Assembly: GCF_905232215.1 (NCBI RefSeq)
Contig: NZ_CAJNKE010000003.1
Span: 1-63,738 of the forward strand
Direction of reading: 5' to 3'
Origin: Burkholderia sp. LMG 13014
GTDB lineage: Bacteria; Pseudomonadota; Gammaproteobacteria; Burkholderiales; Burkholderiaceae
Length of the DNA stretch: 63,738 nt
The notes under the pieces are model-generated. The model was given only the letters and a program-made list of their open reading frames with translations. It was not told the DNA's origin and searched no databases. The position numbers and the translations under genes are program-made. Below are positions 24,381 through 33,603 of the stretch, one piece after another (position 1 is the first letter of the stretch; every line of letters starts with the position of its first letter).

Positions 24381-25275
24381 GGCGGGCCTCCTTGCGGTCT
24401 TCCGGTTGCGGGAGATGCACGGCCGGGTCGAAGCGGTTGATCGCCGGTAGCAGCGATTGCGCCAGGCCGCGCCCGCGCGTCACCAGGTACAGGACGGTCG
24501 TGTCCTCGGGCGTGCCACGCGGGCCAAGTGCCTCGTGTTGGAAGGTGGCGGTGAGGAAATCGCCTTGCAGGATGCGCGGATCGAGAGTGATCCAGCCGCT
24601 GCTGTTGTTGGTCAGTCGCACGGCAGTGACCCACTGGTCTTCCAGACGCCACGACGCGAGCGCGACCGCGCGCACGGGCAGCGTCGGCATCAGCGTGCCG
24701 AGGTCGAGGTCACGACGCAGGTTCACCCGCATGACGCCGGGCAACGGCTCCACAGTGCGCAGCGGAGCGTAGAGGTTCTGCGCGGCGAAGCGCGTCAGGA
24801 CAACCGGCACCGGGGTCTCGCGTCGCGCCGCCCGCGCACCTGCCTGGTCCTGGGCGCGCGCCGGAGCTTCGTTGTCATCGCCGGGCTGATCGCCATAGCG
24901 CGCCGGGGTGCTGTTGCCCTCGACGATGCGCACTGGTTCCAGCTCGGCTTCGCCGTCCTTGGCTGGCTTCGCCGCAATGTCCAGCAGGATCAGCGCGCCC
25001 GTGTCGGCGTCCTGCAATTGCAGCCGCGTGGGCTCGATCGGCTCGCTGGCGCGCAGGTACACCGCGCCGCCCGCGCTCTGCACCCGTAGGCGCTCGCCGA
25101 CGCCCGAGGGTACGCCCACGCGGACGTTGCGGTCGATGAACACGATACGCTCCTGGCCGACCTTCAGCGGCACCGCCAACGGCATACGTTCCCAGCGCAG
25201 GATCTCCACCGCCTGGACAGCAGGAGCCGCGGCCACGGCCAACAGCCCCAGCAGCGTGAGTACAGGATGCTTCAT
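24370..25275 (-). CDS. TraK-like core complex protein, PFL_4704 family (TIGR03749-like)
   Basis: 301 residues. Signal peptide LLGLLAVAAAPAVQA. The mature part begins VEILRWERMPLAVPLKVGQERIVFIDRNVRVGVP, the secretin-N/TraK-type start, and ends with a beta domain (WITLDPRILQGDFLTATFQHEALGP). Expected in the periplasm as a ring component with the TraB-like and TraV-like partners. Its start overlaps the gene before by 4 nt. Confidence 0.85.
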   Translation of the reverse strand: MKHPVLTLLGLLAVAAAPAVQAVEILRWERMPLAVPLKVGQERIVFIDRNVRVGVPSGVGERLRVQSAGGAVYLRASEPIEPTRLQLQDADTGALILLDIAAKPAKDGEAELEPVRIVEGNSTPARYGDQPGDDNEAPARAQDQAGARAARRETPVPVVLTRFAAQNLYAPLRTVEPLPGVMRVNLRRDLDLGTLMPTLPVRAVALASWRLEDQWVTAVRLTNNSSGWITLDPRILQGDFLTATFQHEALGPRGTPEDTTVLYLVTRGRGLAQSLLPAINRFDPAVHLPQPEDRKEARHAQ

Positions 25276-25961
25276 GGGGTTTCTCCTTGGGGCGCTTGCG
25301 GAGACAGGCCACCAGACGCCGGGCGCGTCGGCTCCGGCGTGCTGATGCGCTGGGGCGCGCCCTCATAGCAGTCGAGCGCCAGGCCGAACGGGTTGCGGGC
25401 AGGATCGACGTCCACCCGCGTGACCTTCACGGGATAGCGCACCAGAGCGCGCTTGACTTGCTCGGCGCCGTAGTACTCGTCGGCGGTGATGTCCAGCGTC
25501 ACTACCCAGTCGCGGTCGGAAACCACGCGCACGCGGGCCGTGGGGTCGTCGCCGTAGCCGCGGCCGGGGATTTCGTAGATGCCGCGCACGCGCTGGCGCA
25601 ACTCGCCCGTGCTGCGGCGGTAGTCGTAGTCCGCGCGCAGGAAGGCCTGGCAGGATGGGGTGAGGTACGGCGAGAGCGTGTGGAGGTTGCGCGCGTAGTC
25701 CTCTTCGCCATTCGTCGGCCAGCGGTTGAGCGTCTGGAACACGTAGAACGTGAACGCATAGACCGATTCGGGCGGCACTTCCCACCACTTCCTGGTACTG
25801 CCGGAGCGCAGGTCAGGCGGAACGTGGATGGTCAGATCGCGGGGAGCGCTCCACCAGCCGCCACCCATGACCAGGGCGACGATGATCAGGGCGCCAGCAC
25901 CCAGGCGAAGCGTCTTGATGTGCGCCTGCAGGTGGGTGATCTCGTTCTTGAAGCGGCTCAT
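25272..25961 (-). CDS. TraE-like conjugation protein, PFL_4703 family (TIGR03746-like)
   Basis: 229 residues from the ATG at 25961. One N-terminal membrane anchor (LGAGALIIVALVMGGGWWSAP), then a compact periplasmic domain with WWEVPPESVYAFTFYVFQTLNRWPTNG-type residues, as in VirB8/TraE-class proteins that organise the inner-membrane complex. The end is proline-rich. It is coupled by 4-nt overlaps (ATGA) to its neighbours on both sides. Confidence 0.85.
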   Translation of the reverse strand: MSRFKNEITHLQAHIKTLRLGAGALIIVALVMGGGWWSAPRDLTIHVPPDLRSGSTRKWWEVPPESVYAFTFYVFQTLNRWPTNGEEDYARNLHTLSPYLTPSCQAFLRADYDYRRSTGELRQRVRGIYEIPGRGYGDDPTARVRVVSDRDWVVTLDITADEYYGAEQVKRALVRYPVKVTRVDVDPARNPFGLALDCYEGAPQRISTPEPTRPASGGLSPQAPQGETP

Positions 25962-26356
25962 CGTGCGCTCCTTCGGGTGGTCCAGAAGCCGGAGCGCGAG
26001 ATCAGCACATGGCCGCCTACCCAGCCCGCCATCAGCGGATGGCGTGTGGCAATGCGCCATTGCAGTTGCCGATACAGCCAGGTGTCGGGACGCCCGCGCT
26101 TGAGGCGGCGAAGAATGCCGCCGCCGATGAACACGCCGAAGGCCACGCCCAGGACGACGAACGTGGGTGCTAGCGCGATCGTGCGGAACACCCACGACAG
26201 CGGTGCGCCGACCAGCAGACCGGCGGCGCCGGACAGGCCGCAGCAGATCCACAACTCGTCGGCGGTGAGACCGCGCACCACAACGGGATGTCGATTGAGC
26301 CGGTGCGGAAGGAACGTGACCGTCCCGTCCGCACGGACGTGCTGCTGCTCGGACAT
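25958..26356 (-). CDS. TraL-like inner-membrane conjugation protein (TIGR03750-like)
   Basis: 132 residues from the ATG at 26356. The N-terminal 30 residues are polar (LPHRLNRHPVVVRGLTADEL), followed by two membrane segments (IALAPTFVVLGVAFGVFIGGG is the second) and a basic C-terminal region with WLYRQLQWRIA. The size and layout match TraL/VirB3-type proteins. A GLTADEL motif before the first segment is typical of this ICE family. Confidence 0.82.
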   Translation of the reverse strand: MSEQQHVRADGTVTFLPHRLNRHPVVVRGLTADELWICCGLSGAAGLLVGAPLSWVFRTIALAPTFVVLGVAFGVFIGGGILRRLKRGRPDTWLYRQLQWRIATRHPLMAGWVGGHVLISRSGFWTTRRSAR

Positions 26357-26367
26357 ACCGGCCTCGC

Positions 26368-26727
26368 TTACAGGATGCCGGTGGCTTCGGTGAGCAGCCA
26401 GATGCCGATCACGAGCAAGACGGCGCCGATGGCGACCGTGAGGCCGAACTGGCCCCACGTCTTGCGGCCTGTGTGGATTTCCGCGTAGGTCCCGTAGGCG
26501 TGGTAGCACACGCCGATGAACATGGACGCCACCACCAGCAGAGCCACGAGCATGATGATGTCGTAGCCGTAGTTGCGGATCGTTTCCATGATGCCGTTGC
26601 CTGTGCCGCGGGTCGGGTTCTCCAACTGCGGCAGACCCTGCGCGAACGACAGGGCGGGCAGCGCTGCGGTGCCCAGGGCCACGGTGGCGCGCTGGGCAAG
26701 ACGGGAAGTGAGGATGCAGTTTTGCAT
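26368..26727 (-). CDS. Pilin-like small membrane protein, PFL_4702 family (TIGR03745-like)
   Basis: 119 residues from the ATG at 26727, chosen over 26733 because AAAGG then has a normal 7-nt spacing. Signal peptide ending ALSFAQ, then GLPQLENPTRGTGNGIMETI and two hydrophobic segments (IIMLVALLVVASMFIGVCYHA, GLTVAIGAVLLVIGIWLL). This is the form of the TraA/VirB2-like major pilin of the system. It heads a tight series of small membrane-protein genes. Confidence 0.8.
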   Translation of the reverse strand: MQNCILTSRLAQRATVALGTAALPALSFAQGLPQLENPTRGTGNGIMETIRNYGYDIIMLVALLVVASMFIGVCYHAYGTYAEIHTGRKTWGQFGLTVAIGAVLLVIGIWLLTEATGIL

Positions 26728-26743
26728 GGTCATGCCTTTCAGG

Positions 26744-26977
26744 TCAGGAGAGGAGGAAGAAAGTCAGGACGAGGTACATCGCGACGAATCGGATGCAGAC
26801 GCCGAGGAACTGGCGCTGGTTGAGGCGGCTTTCGGACCACCCCACGTAGGCCGTTCGCATGGCCCAGACGCCCCAGACGAGCAGGACCGCGAACACGACG
26901 CCGACCAGGACGGTCGCCATCGCTGAAGGCGCGATGCCGCTGTTGGCTTGAAATGCCGAGACCTGGGCGCCGTTCAT
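26744..26977 (-). CDS. Small conjugation membrane protein, PFL_4701 family (TIGR03758-like)
   Basis: 77 residues with two membrane segments (AMATVLVGVVFAVLLVWGVWAM, FVAMYLVLTFFLL) joined by the loop TAYVGWSESRLNQRQFLG. A second pilin-like or assembly protein next to the PFL_4702 type is constant in this ICE class. Its ATG overlaps the upstream stop by 4 nt. Confidence 0.8.
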   Translation of the reverse strand: MNGAQVSAFQANSGIAPSAMATVLVGVVFAVLLVWGVWAMRTAYVGWSESRLNQRQFLGVCIRFVAMYLVLTFFLLS

Positions 26978-27357
26978 GGCTTGCCCTCCGTGGTCGTCGG
27001 CGGTGATGGCGGGACGACCCGCTCCGTGCGGTAGTCGCCGATCAGTTCGGAGGCGTCGCGCGGCTGGGCGCGCGACGGTGTGAGATGGGCCTGGATGCCG
27101 GCGCGCACGCGCGCCAGGTCAGCCAGCAGCCTCGGGTAATCGAAGTGGTAGCGCTCGCCCGGCTGGATGGGGGCATGCGTAGCGCTGTCGGCGACGGTGC
27201 GCTCCAGCGCGTCGAGCTGGCGCAGCGCTGCGACCAACTCCTGACGCTGCGCCGGGGACTCGGCCAACGCCATCGAGGACTGACCCAGTACAAGGGCCGT
27301 CACGAGAAAAGTGGGCACGCCGCGATGCGCGGCGCGCAGCCAGATCGGAGCCAACAT
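26974..27357 (-). CDS. RAQPRD-type ICE protein
   Basis: 127 residues. Signal peptide ending SSMALA. The mature part is helical, with the sequence RAQPRD near residue 102, for which the family is named (TIGR01690). It is secreted and of unknown function, always in the pilus-gene cluster of PFGI-1-class elements. It is the first gene of the run 26368-27357 and is preceded by a 98-nt gap that may hold a promoter. Confidence 0.85.
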   Translation of the reverse strand: MLAPIWLRAAHRGVPTFLVTALVLGQSSMALAESPAQRQELVAALRQLDALERTVADSATHAPIQPGERYHFDYPRLLADLARVRAGIQAHLTPSRAQPRDASELIGDYRTERVVPPSPPTTTEGKP

Positions 27358-27455
27358 CGCGCCATTCCTGTGTGATCAGCAATGGCTAGATCGTGGAGAT
27401 CGGGGCTGTTTCAGGCCGCAAACAATAGGAACCTGCAGATGACCGGATTGATCTG

Positions 27456-28205
27456 CTAGAGGTACTTCTTGAAGCTGCCCGCAGTCAGGCTCACGGCCAG
27501 TCCCAGCAAGGCGGCGCTCGGCAACAGGATCAGCAATGGATGCACCGAGATCGGCAGCGCCAGGTACGTGATCCACGGCAGCACGGCCAGCGGCATGAGG
27601 CTGGCTTTTGCACGGTGGTAGATGAACCCGGATTCGCGGCCCGCGCCGAACCTGCGCACGTCGCGTCGCACCAGACCGTCAATCAGACCGACGAAGGCGG
27701 CCGTGAAGATCAGTGGCAGCGTGAGCACCAGGACCAGCAGGCGCACTAGGAAGGTCAGCGTCGTGAAGGCTGCGGCGATGAGGTAGCTCTCGGCCCAGAC
27801 ATAGACTTGGCTGATGTAGTAGCGGAAGTTGCGCGCCTGCTCGTGGCTGGGCGCGCGGACGCGCTCGGCGGTCTGGCTCATGCGCGCCAGCAGCCCCGAG
27901 CGAACGAACACCCATTCGTAGCCTGTATCCACCAACTCGTGCGCCGTGCGCCCTGGCTCCTGCACGACCACGCTGCGCGTGAAGTGGCTGGACAGGTGCC
28001 CAAGCTCGTACTGCAACATCTGCTGGGAATGGCGCCAGCCCTGATCCTTCCAGAACAGGTGCATGCCGACGCACTCCACCACGATCGAGAACAGCAGCGA
28101 GCCAATCAATACCCCGAGCAGGCGAAATGGCAAGGTGATGGTGCCGACGATCAGACCCTGGCGCTGGTTCTGCTCCCGCTGCGCGGTCGAGGCGGCGTCC
28201 TTCAT
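27456..28205 (-). CDS. ICE membrane protein, PFL_4697 family (TIGR03747-like)
   Basis: 249 residues with about four membrane segments (LPFRLLGVLIGSLLFSIVVEC, a middle pair around FLVRLLVLVLTLPLIFTAAFVGL, and a C-terminal one ISVHPLLILLPSAALLGLAVSL). The segments flank a soluble stretch with LFWKDQGWRHSQQML. It follows traD with a 4-nt overlap, a fixed arrangement in this element class. It probably assists the coupling protein, but the role is not established. Confidence 0.82.
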   Translation of the reverse strand: MKDAASTAQREQNQRQGLIVGTITLPFRLLGVLIGSLLFSIVVECVGMHLFWKDQGWRHSQQMLQYELGHLSSHFTRSVVVQEPGRTAHELVDTGYEWVFVRSGLLARMSQTAERVRAPSHEQARNFRYYISQVYVWAESYLIAAAFTTLTFLVRLLVLVLTLPLIFTAAFVGLIDGLVRRDVRRFGAGRESGFIYHRAKASLMPLAVLPWITYLALPISVHPLLILLPSAALLGLAVSLTAGSFKKYL

Positions 28206-30391
28206 GGCGCGGCCTCGTCGGTACTGTGGTCGGTGTCGGTGGCCACCGCAGCAGGCTCGGCTGGAGCAGCATCGTCCAGCAGGTCATCGGGCAAGGCCGC
28301 ATCCTGCAAGGCAGGGGAGCTGGTGAAATCCCACCACTGCGTGGCCTCGCTGTAGCTCTGGCGCATGTATCCGGCCAGTTGCTGCAGATCCGCCGGCATC
28401 ACTTCATCCGGGTCTGGTGTCGGCAGCGGCATGCGAACCTTCCAAAGCTGGCCGCCTTGCAGCAGCGCGAAGCACTGGCCTTTTGGCAGGCCGACTACGT
28501 GCGATGGCTCGATCATCGGCACGCTGGACATGCTGATGCGGTCCTGGGTGTTCGACGTGAAATCCGTCGCGCCACGGATGTCCGAGCTATCGGTCGCCCC
28601 GGAGACGATGGTGGTGGTATAGACCTCGACCTTCGGCAACTGCCGCGTCAGCAGTTCGGCGGTGGCCGTCTCGCGCACGCGCAGCATGAACAGGTTGTTG
28701 AAGTTGCCGATCACCTGGCCAGCTTTCGCGCGGTTGCCGATGCGGGCCTCGATATCCGAGAGGGTCTGTGTGTACGCCGTGACCTGTAGCCCGGCACCGC
28801 CGCCCTTGTTGATCAGGGGCACGAATTCGTCACCCATGAGTTCATTGAATTCGTCCGCATGGACATTGATCGGCACGCGCGTGCCAGCGGATGCGCCCGG
28901 CAGGCCATCGTCGATCCCGTGCTTGTAGATATGGCCCGCGACCGAAACCAGGTCGGAGAACATGGAGTTGCCGACCGCTGCGGCAACCTCGGCGTCGGAC
29001 AGCGCGTCCAGTCCCACATAGACGATGGCGCGCTTCCTGATGACTTGCATCCAATCGAAGATCGGGCGCGGGTCGGTCAGGTCGGAGTAATTCGGGGCCA
29101 GGAGCTGGGCGATCTTGCCGCTGGTGAGCTTTTCCAGCAGCGGCAGCAACGATGCGACGATCTTGTCGAAGTAGGTCTTGTCGTACCGAACTGCCGAGCG
29201 CAAGCCGTCGAGCACCGGGTCGTAGTTGCGCGCCTGGGAAAGGTACTGCTCCAGCGCGACCACGCGCTTCTCGCGCCCGATCATGTTGCGCGGGATGTTC
29301 TTCTCGTTGAGCTTGGCCTCGATCTGGACGATCACCTCCCAGGCCTTGGGCTCGGTCTTGGCGAAGTAGTGCTGGGCGTACTCGATAAACAGTGCGTCGA
29401 TGTTGATGACGTGCCGCTGGATCAGCATGTAGTCCGGGCGCTGCCCCAGTTCCACCAAAGCGCGGGCAATGATGTTGACGAAGCGCCACGCGAACTCCCG
29501 GAAGGCCGCGCTGTTGCCTTCACCGGAGAGTTGCCCTGCGATACGGGTGGCGACTTCCGAGATGCGACCGAAGCGTCCTACCGCGTTGTAGCGGGCGCTG
29601 ATTTCCGGCCAACCGAGGTGGAAGATGTAGAACTCGCCTTCACGGCCTGCGCGCTGGGCTTCGACGTACATCCGCTTCAGGAGATCCGCGTCGCCCTTGG
29701 GATCGATAACGATCACGACCTCGTGCTCGCCGGCAGCGTTCTTGCGACGGATGTCCTGAGTCACAAACAGCTCGGCCAGCCGCGTCTTGCCCACGCGCGT
29801 CGTGCCCAGCACCAGCGAATGTCCGACGCGCTCACCCAGCGGCAGGCTGACGTCCACCTCGTCGGGTTCGATGCCATGCAGCCGCGGCAGGCCACCTACA
29901 GGTGGCAGCGGGCGCACAGGGTTGAACGGAACGTCCCAGCCCGTGAGAGCGGAGAGCCGGGACAGCGGGAACGGCGCAAACTCCAGCCGTTCCTCCAGCC
30001 GACGCGCCAGGCGATAGGCCGGTGTCGGCTCCGCGTAGCGGCGAAACTCCGGCCGGTATGTCTGCATGAGCCTATGGGTGTGCTTCTGCTCCCACAGGAA
30101 TCCGCGCCCGATGAAAAGCCGCTGCTGGCTGACGGGCACATCCTTGCTCGTCATCACGTAACGCGGCAGGCGGCGGATGTTGCGCCTATAACGCAGGATG
30201 ACGCGAGCGTCGCGGTAGCGGATCGCGCCGTAGGCGCCGAACGCCAGGGCGCTGCCGACGCCCATGGCCGGACTCAGCGCGAGCGACCACGGGGCCACCA
30301 GGGACAGAAACGCGGCGCCTGCACACGCTGCGACGGTGTATAGCTCCACCGCTGGGCGTAGCAGAACCTCGACCGGCTGTTTCCCCGACAT
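28202..30391 (-). CDS. traD: Type IV coupling protein TraD (SXT/PFGI-1 type)
   Basis: 729 residues. Two N-terminal membrane segments lie within the first 55 residues. Walker A is GTTRVGKTRLAEL near residue 195 and Walker B VIVIDPKGDADLLKRM near 227. The family motif HADEFNELMGDEFVPLINKGGGAGL lies near 510, followed by TAYTQTLSDIEARIG. It brings the relaxase-DNA complex to the secretion channel at the inner membrane. The acidic C-terminal tail (DDLLDDAAPAEPAA) may contact the relaxosome. Confidence 0.95.
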   Translation of the reverse strand: MSGKQPVEVLLRPAVELYTVAACAGAAFLSLVAPWSLALSPAMGVGSALAFGAYGAIRYRDARVILRYRRNIRRLPRYVMTSKDVPVSQQRLFIGRGFLWEQKHTHRLMQTYRPEFRRYAEPTPAYRLARRLEERLEFAPFPLSRLSALTGWDVPFNPVRPLPPVGGLPRLHGIEPDEVDVSLPLGERVGHSLVLGTTRVGKTRLAELFVTQDIRRKNAAGEHEVVIVIDPKGDADLLKRMYVEAQRAGREGEFYIFHLGWPEISARYNAVGRFGRISEVATRIAGQLSGEGNSAAFREFAWRFVNIIARALVELGQRPDYMLIQRHVINIDALFIEYAQHYFAKTEPKAWEVIVQIEAKLNEKNIPRNMIGREKRVVALEQYLSQARNYDPVLDGLRSAVRYDKTYFDKIVASLLPLLEKLTSGKIAQLLAPNYSDLTDPRPIFDWMQVIRKRAIVYVGLDALSDAEVAAAVGNSMFSDLVSVAGHIYKHGIDDGLPGASAGTRVPINVHADEFNELMGDEFVPLINKGGGAGLQVTAYTQTLSDIEARIGNRAKAGQVIGNFNNLFMLRVRETATAELLTRQLPKVEVYTTTIVSGATDSSDIRGATDFTSNTQDRISMSSVPMIEPSHVVGLPKGQCFALLQGGQLWKVRMPLPTPDPDEVMPADLQQLAGYMRQSYSEATQWWDFTSSPALQDAALPDDLLDDAAPAEPAAVATDTDHSTDEAAP

Positions 30392-30395
30392 GGCT

Positions 30396-30935
30396 TCATT
30401 GCTCGATGCCGGTGGCCGTGATCAGCGCCGGGTAATGCCGCAGGCCTAGGCGATCGGCCAGGTCGTCTCCGGCTACGGGCGCGAGCGGCACGCCCGGCAC
30501 CAGGGCACGCAGCCCTGCCAGGCCCTGCGCGGTCTCGACATTGACCACTAGGCCGACCGCGCCGCGTTCGCGCAAAGCAACGCCGCGGCGCTGCAACCAG
30601 GCCCGGGAGGCGTCGTCGTCGCCGATGACCACGAACGGCCGCAGGCCGGGCGCTTCGATCACGCGCCGAGCGACGGTGCCAGGCGTGAGTTTGGTGCTGC
30701 GCACCGGCAGCATCGCTGCCTCGTCCGCGGGTGTGGCGGGAACCTGTGGCGTCGGAATGGGCGGCCGGGCCGGGACATCGGCGCGCGGCTGGAGGTTGAG
30801 GGCCTCGTAGTACGGCAGCGCCGACGTGCCACCGCGATCTTCGACCACGATCAGCGGATCGCCGGCACGCGATGCCAGCGGCAGACCCGCCAGCAGCACA
30901 AGCAGGCCCCGCAGGGCCAGATGGGATTTCGTCAT
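30396..30935 (-). CDS. ICE protein, PFL_4695 family (TIGR03765-like)
   Basis: 179 residues with a signal peptide (GLLVLLAGLPLASRA). The mature part begins GDPLIVVEDRGGTSALPYYEAL. The second half is an alpha/beta domain (RPFVVIGDDDASRAWLQRRGVALRERGAVGLVVNVET). It is probably periplasmic and of unknown role. It sits 4 nt upstream of traD and overlaps the transglycosylase gene. Confidence 0.8.
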   Translation of the reverse strand: MTKSHLALRGLLVLLAGLPLASRAGDPLIVVEDRGGTSALPYYEALNLQPRADVPARPPIPTPQVPATPADEAAMLPVRSTKLTPGTVARRVIEAPGLRPFVVIGDDDASRAWLQRRGVALRERGAVGLVVNVETAQGLAGLRALVPGVPLAPVAGDDLADRLGLRHYPALITATGIEQ

Positions 30936-31537
30936 GGGGAAGTCTCCTGGCGCGTGGCGAGCACCGCGGCGTTTGGGCGTGCGCCCTGCACACGCGCGAG
31001 ATGGCGCGACACGCTGCGCCGGTAGCGGGCGGCGGGCTCGCCGCCCGCAGGACGGTGGTAGCGGCCGATCGCCAACAGCCAGTCTTCGCCGGACGTGTGC
31101 TGCTCCTTCAGGATCTCAGCGGCGATGGCGAGGTTGCGATAGGGGTCCAGCAGGTCGCACGCGCTGGTGAAGCGGTGCTTGTGGTAACCGAGGTTGATCT
31201 GGCCCAGGCCTGCATCGATGCGCGTGTGGGGCGTGGCGCGCATTGCCTGTTGCAAGCCCGAGCAGGCGTCGGCGCGCGTGGCGAAGCGGCGCGACTGGCC
31301 GGCGACATTGAGGGACCACGGCCACGGGACGATGCGCCCGTTGCGCCGAACACCGCTCTCCTGCAAGGCCACGGCGAAGAGCACGGTCGAGGGGATGCCC
31401 GCCCGCTGTGCGGCGAGTTGGTAGGCCGGTGGTGGAACCTCCTGGGCATGGACGGCGCAGGCGCACAGGCCGGTAGCAAGCACCAGTGCGCGCAGGAGCT
31501 GCGAGACGGAGGTGGCCGCTACGGCTGACGCTGCCAT
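30932..31537 (-). CDS. Lytic transglycosylase (SLT domain) of the transfer system
   Basis: 201 residues with a signal peptide (LVLATGLCACAVHAQ). SLT-type motifs are seen: the catalytic Glu in FAVALQESG near residue 60, then GLGQINLGYHKHRF and a late AIGRYHRPAGG. It cuts peptidoglycan so that the channel and pilus can cross the wall. It overlaps the end of the TIGR03759-like gene by 19 nt, so translation is coupled. Confidence 0.88.
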   Translation of the reverse strand: MAASAVAATSVSQLLRALVLATGLCACAVHAQEVPPPAYQLAAQRAGIPSTVLFAVALQESGVRRNGRIVPWPWSLNVAGQSRRFATRADACSGLQQAMRATPHTRIDAGLGQINLGYHKHRFTSACDLLDPYRNLAIAAEILKEQHTSGEDWLLAIGRYHRPAGGEPAARYRRSVSRHLARVQGARPNAAVLATRQETSP

Positions 31538-32244
31538 TGGCCGTTCACCTCGCGCACAGCCGCGGGCAAGTCACCGGGCAGGCCCAGCGACAGCCAGCGG
31601 CCGCCGTCGTGGTTGAGGGTAATGCTGCCGCTGCGCACGCGCGCCGGGTCGATCTGCGCGCGCTTGGCCCAGTCGCGGATGCGTGCATCGTCCTGGCGGC
31701 TGCCCACCATATACAGGTCGAACTCGGCACCCGAGGATTGCAGGCGCTGCACGAGCTGCCCACAGGCCGCGCAGCCGTCCTTGACGAACACCGCCATTCG
31801 GCCGCTGCCGCGCGCGGTGCCGGCGCCCGGCCCGTCGTCGGGCAGGTTCACGCGCTGCATGCCGGGGTTCAGGCGCTGCCAGGCTTCGTCGTAGGCGCGT
31901 TGGTAGGCGAGCAACTTCTCGACGCGGCGTGCTTCGATTTGCACCTGCAGCTCTGCATAGCGCCGCCGTTCTTCGTCGGTCCGTGCCTCGATGCCTAGGG
32001 CAGACAGCGGGTCCAGGTTGGGCGAGTAGATTCCCAGCGGCCCATCCATCAGCTCGCGGTAACGCACCCATTCCTGGGGTTGGAGGCCCCAGTTGCTTGC
32101 TACTCGGTCGTCCAGGACGCGGGCGGCCAGCGGGCGCTCCTGGCTCTGCGCATTGCGAGCGGGAGCCGTGGCTGACTGCTGCGCCCACGCGGGCCACTGG
32201 ACTGAAGCCAGTAGGAGTGCGGAAAGGATGATCGACGGCTTCAT
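31519..32244 (-). CDS. ICE protein, PFL_4693 family (TIGR03759-like)
   Basis: 241 residues from the ATG at 32244. Signal peptide ending SVQWPAWA. Mature motifs are WGLQPQEWVRYRELMDGPLG, a long helix, and a thioredoxin-fold end with CAAC in FVKDGCAACGQLVQRL. The CxxC pair suggests a thiol function in the periplasm. It is in the pil/tra gene series between the two genes of similar outward type. Confidence 0.82.
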   Translation of the reverse strand: MKPSIILSALLLASVQWPAWAQQSATAPARNAQSQERPLAARVLDDRVASNWGLQPQEWVRYRELMDGPLGIYSPNLDPLSALGIEARTDEERRRYAELQVQIEARRVEKLLAYQRAYDEAWQRLNPGMQRVNLPDDGPGAGTARGSGRMAVFVKDGCAACGQLVQRLQSSGAEFDLYMVGSRQDDARIRDWAKRAQIDPARVRSGSITLNHDGGRWLSLGLPGDLPAAVREVNGQWQRQP

Positions 32245-32258
32245 GTGGTGTGCTCCGA

Positions 32259-32900
32259 TCAGGGAATCGCCACGCGACGGGTCTGGTCGCCGGCTTGGAA
32301 CACCGCGGCGCTGCCATCGATTGCCTGCAAGCGCCATGGGCCGACCGCATCACCGGGCAGCAGCACCTGAAGCTGGTCGGGCGTGAAGTCCCCACTGCTC
32401 GGCGCGACGGACACGCTGCGCTGGCCGGCGCGCAGTTCGGCGCCGACGATGCGGAACGGCAATGGCGGCGGTTCAGACTTGGCGGCGGGCTTGCTCGATG
32501 TGCGCGGCTGGACGGGGGCTGCTGCACGCGCGGCGGTCTGGCGCGTCTTGATCTGCTCGATCTCCGCGCGCAGCGCCTGAAGGTCGTCGGCGGCTGCGTA
32601 GCCGCTCAGTGTTTTCTCAACCTGGGAAGCGCGTGCTTCCAGGATTTGGCGGGTGTCTTTGAGGTCCGCCGCCGTTGCGACGGCCGGACGCTGCTGGATG
32701 GTCTCGATGGCCTCGGCCAGGGCCACCGCCTGCGCTTCGAGGCGTTGCAGACGGGAATCGAGCCGTTCCTGGTCGGCCTGGTCGCTCATCGCCTGGTAGC
32801 CGAGGGCCACGATGACGCTTAGACCGAGCAGCCAGAGCCAGAGCATGCTTTGCACCACCACGGCGGCGGTCGGGCGACGCGAAGATTGCGGAGCGTTCAC
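32259..32900 (-). CDS. ICE coiled-coil membrane protein of the PilL-transglycosylase segment
   Basis: 213 residues from a GTG at 32900 with AGGAGG upstream; the GTG overlaps the PilL stop as GTGA. One membrane segment (AVVVQSMLWLWLLGLSVIVALGY), a coiled coil of about 90 residues (ERLDSRLQRLEAQAVALAEAIE and onward), then a Pro-rich linker and a small beta domain ending in QTRRVAIP. This single-pass periplasmic layout is common in ICE pilus regions. No family function is known. Confidence 0.72.
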   Translation of the reverse strand: MNAPQSSRRPTAAVVVQSMLWLWLLGLSVIVALGYQAMSDQADQERLDSRLQRLEAQAVALAEAIETIQQRPAVATAADLKDTRQILEARASQVEKTLSGYAAADDLQALRAEIEQIKTRQTAARAAAPVQPRTSSKPAAKSEPPPLPFRIVGAELRAGQRSVSVAPSSGDFTPDQLQVLLPGDAVGPWRLQAIDGSAAVFQAGDQTRRVAIP

Positions 32901-33496
32901 GGCTGGCCTCCTGGAGTGGAAGGCATCAGCGGGAAGGTCTGCACCGCATCGGCGGCGGTCGGTTCGGGCATGGGTTCGGCGGCCACGCTGTCGCCGGGCC
33001 GCTCGAAGCAAATCTGTCGTGCGCGGTCATCCGCGTGCAGTTCCCAGGCCGGACCAGCCAGGGTGAGCAGCGCATCGCGCAAGGTCATGGGACCGAGATG
33101 CAGGTGCGCCGCCGGGAGCGGCAGCTCATACAGCTCGATCACGGCATGCGCCGTTTGGCACAGGCTGTAGCCGCTGCGCTTGAGCACATGCCGCAGCCCA
33201 TCGCCGACCGTGGCGCGGGCATCCTCGGGCATCGACACGTCGATGGTCTGCAACAGCAGGTCGCGCTGCGCCGCTGTAGGGGCCAGTTCGACCAGCGTGT
33301 AGCGGGCGTAGCGCACGACCGGGATGTACTCGGGCGCTTCGGGTTCGGGCGCGGCCGAGACTTCCTCGATGGTGTCGGGCGCGACCGGCGCAGTCGTCGT
33401 CGCGCAGCCACCGGCCAGCACCGACCAAAGCAGGCCGAAAAATCCCGCCAGCAGGCGGCGTTCGGGATGGTGAAACCAGGGTGGAGAGGGGCACAT
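32897..33496 (-). CDS. pilL: PilL-like ICE lipoprotein (TIGR03748-like)
   Basis: 199 residues. A basic start, then a lipoprotein signal with SVLAGGC near residue 31. The mature part holds the PilL N-terminal domain pattern (YIPVVRYARYTLVELAPTAAQRDLL, then GLRHVLKRSGYSLC and LPLPAAHLHLGPMTLRDALLTLAG). It is a secretin-associated lipoprotein in related pil clusters. First gene of the large - strand operon running to traD and beyond. The rest of a pil cluster is not present here. Confidence 0.82.
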   Translation of the reverse strand: MCPSPPWFHHPERRLLAGFFGLLWSVLAGGCATTTAPVAPDTIEEVSAAPEPEAPEYIPVVRYARYTLVELAPTAAQRDLLLQTIDVSMPEDARATVGDGLRHVLKRSGYSLCQTAHAVIELYELPLPAAHLHLGPMTLRDALLTLAGPAWELHADDRARQICFERPGDSVAAEPMPEPTAADAVQTFPLMPSTPGGQP

Positions 33497-33603
33497 AGCT
33501 CGGCGTCCTGAAACATCGAGCCCTCACCATCGCCGCTCGGGCTACGAGCGGCAGCAAACAATGCGAACCAGACAGCGCCCGATTTGCCGGCAGCGCCTTC
33601 ACC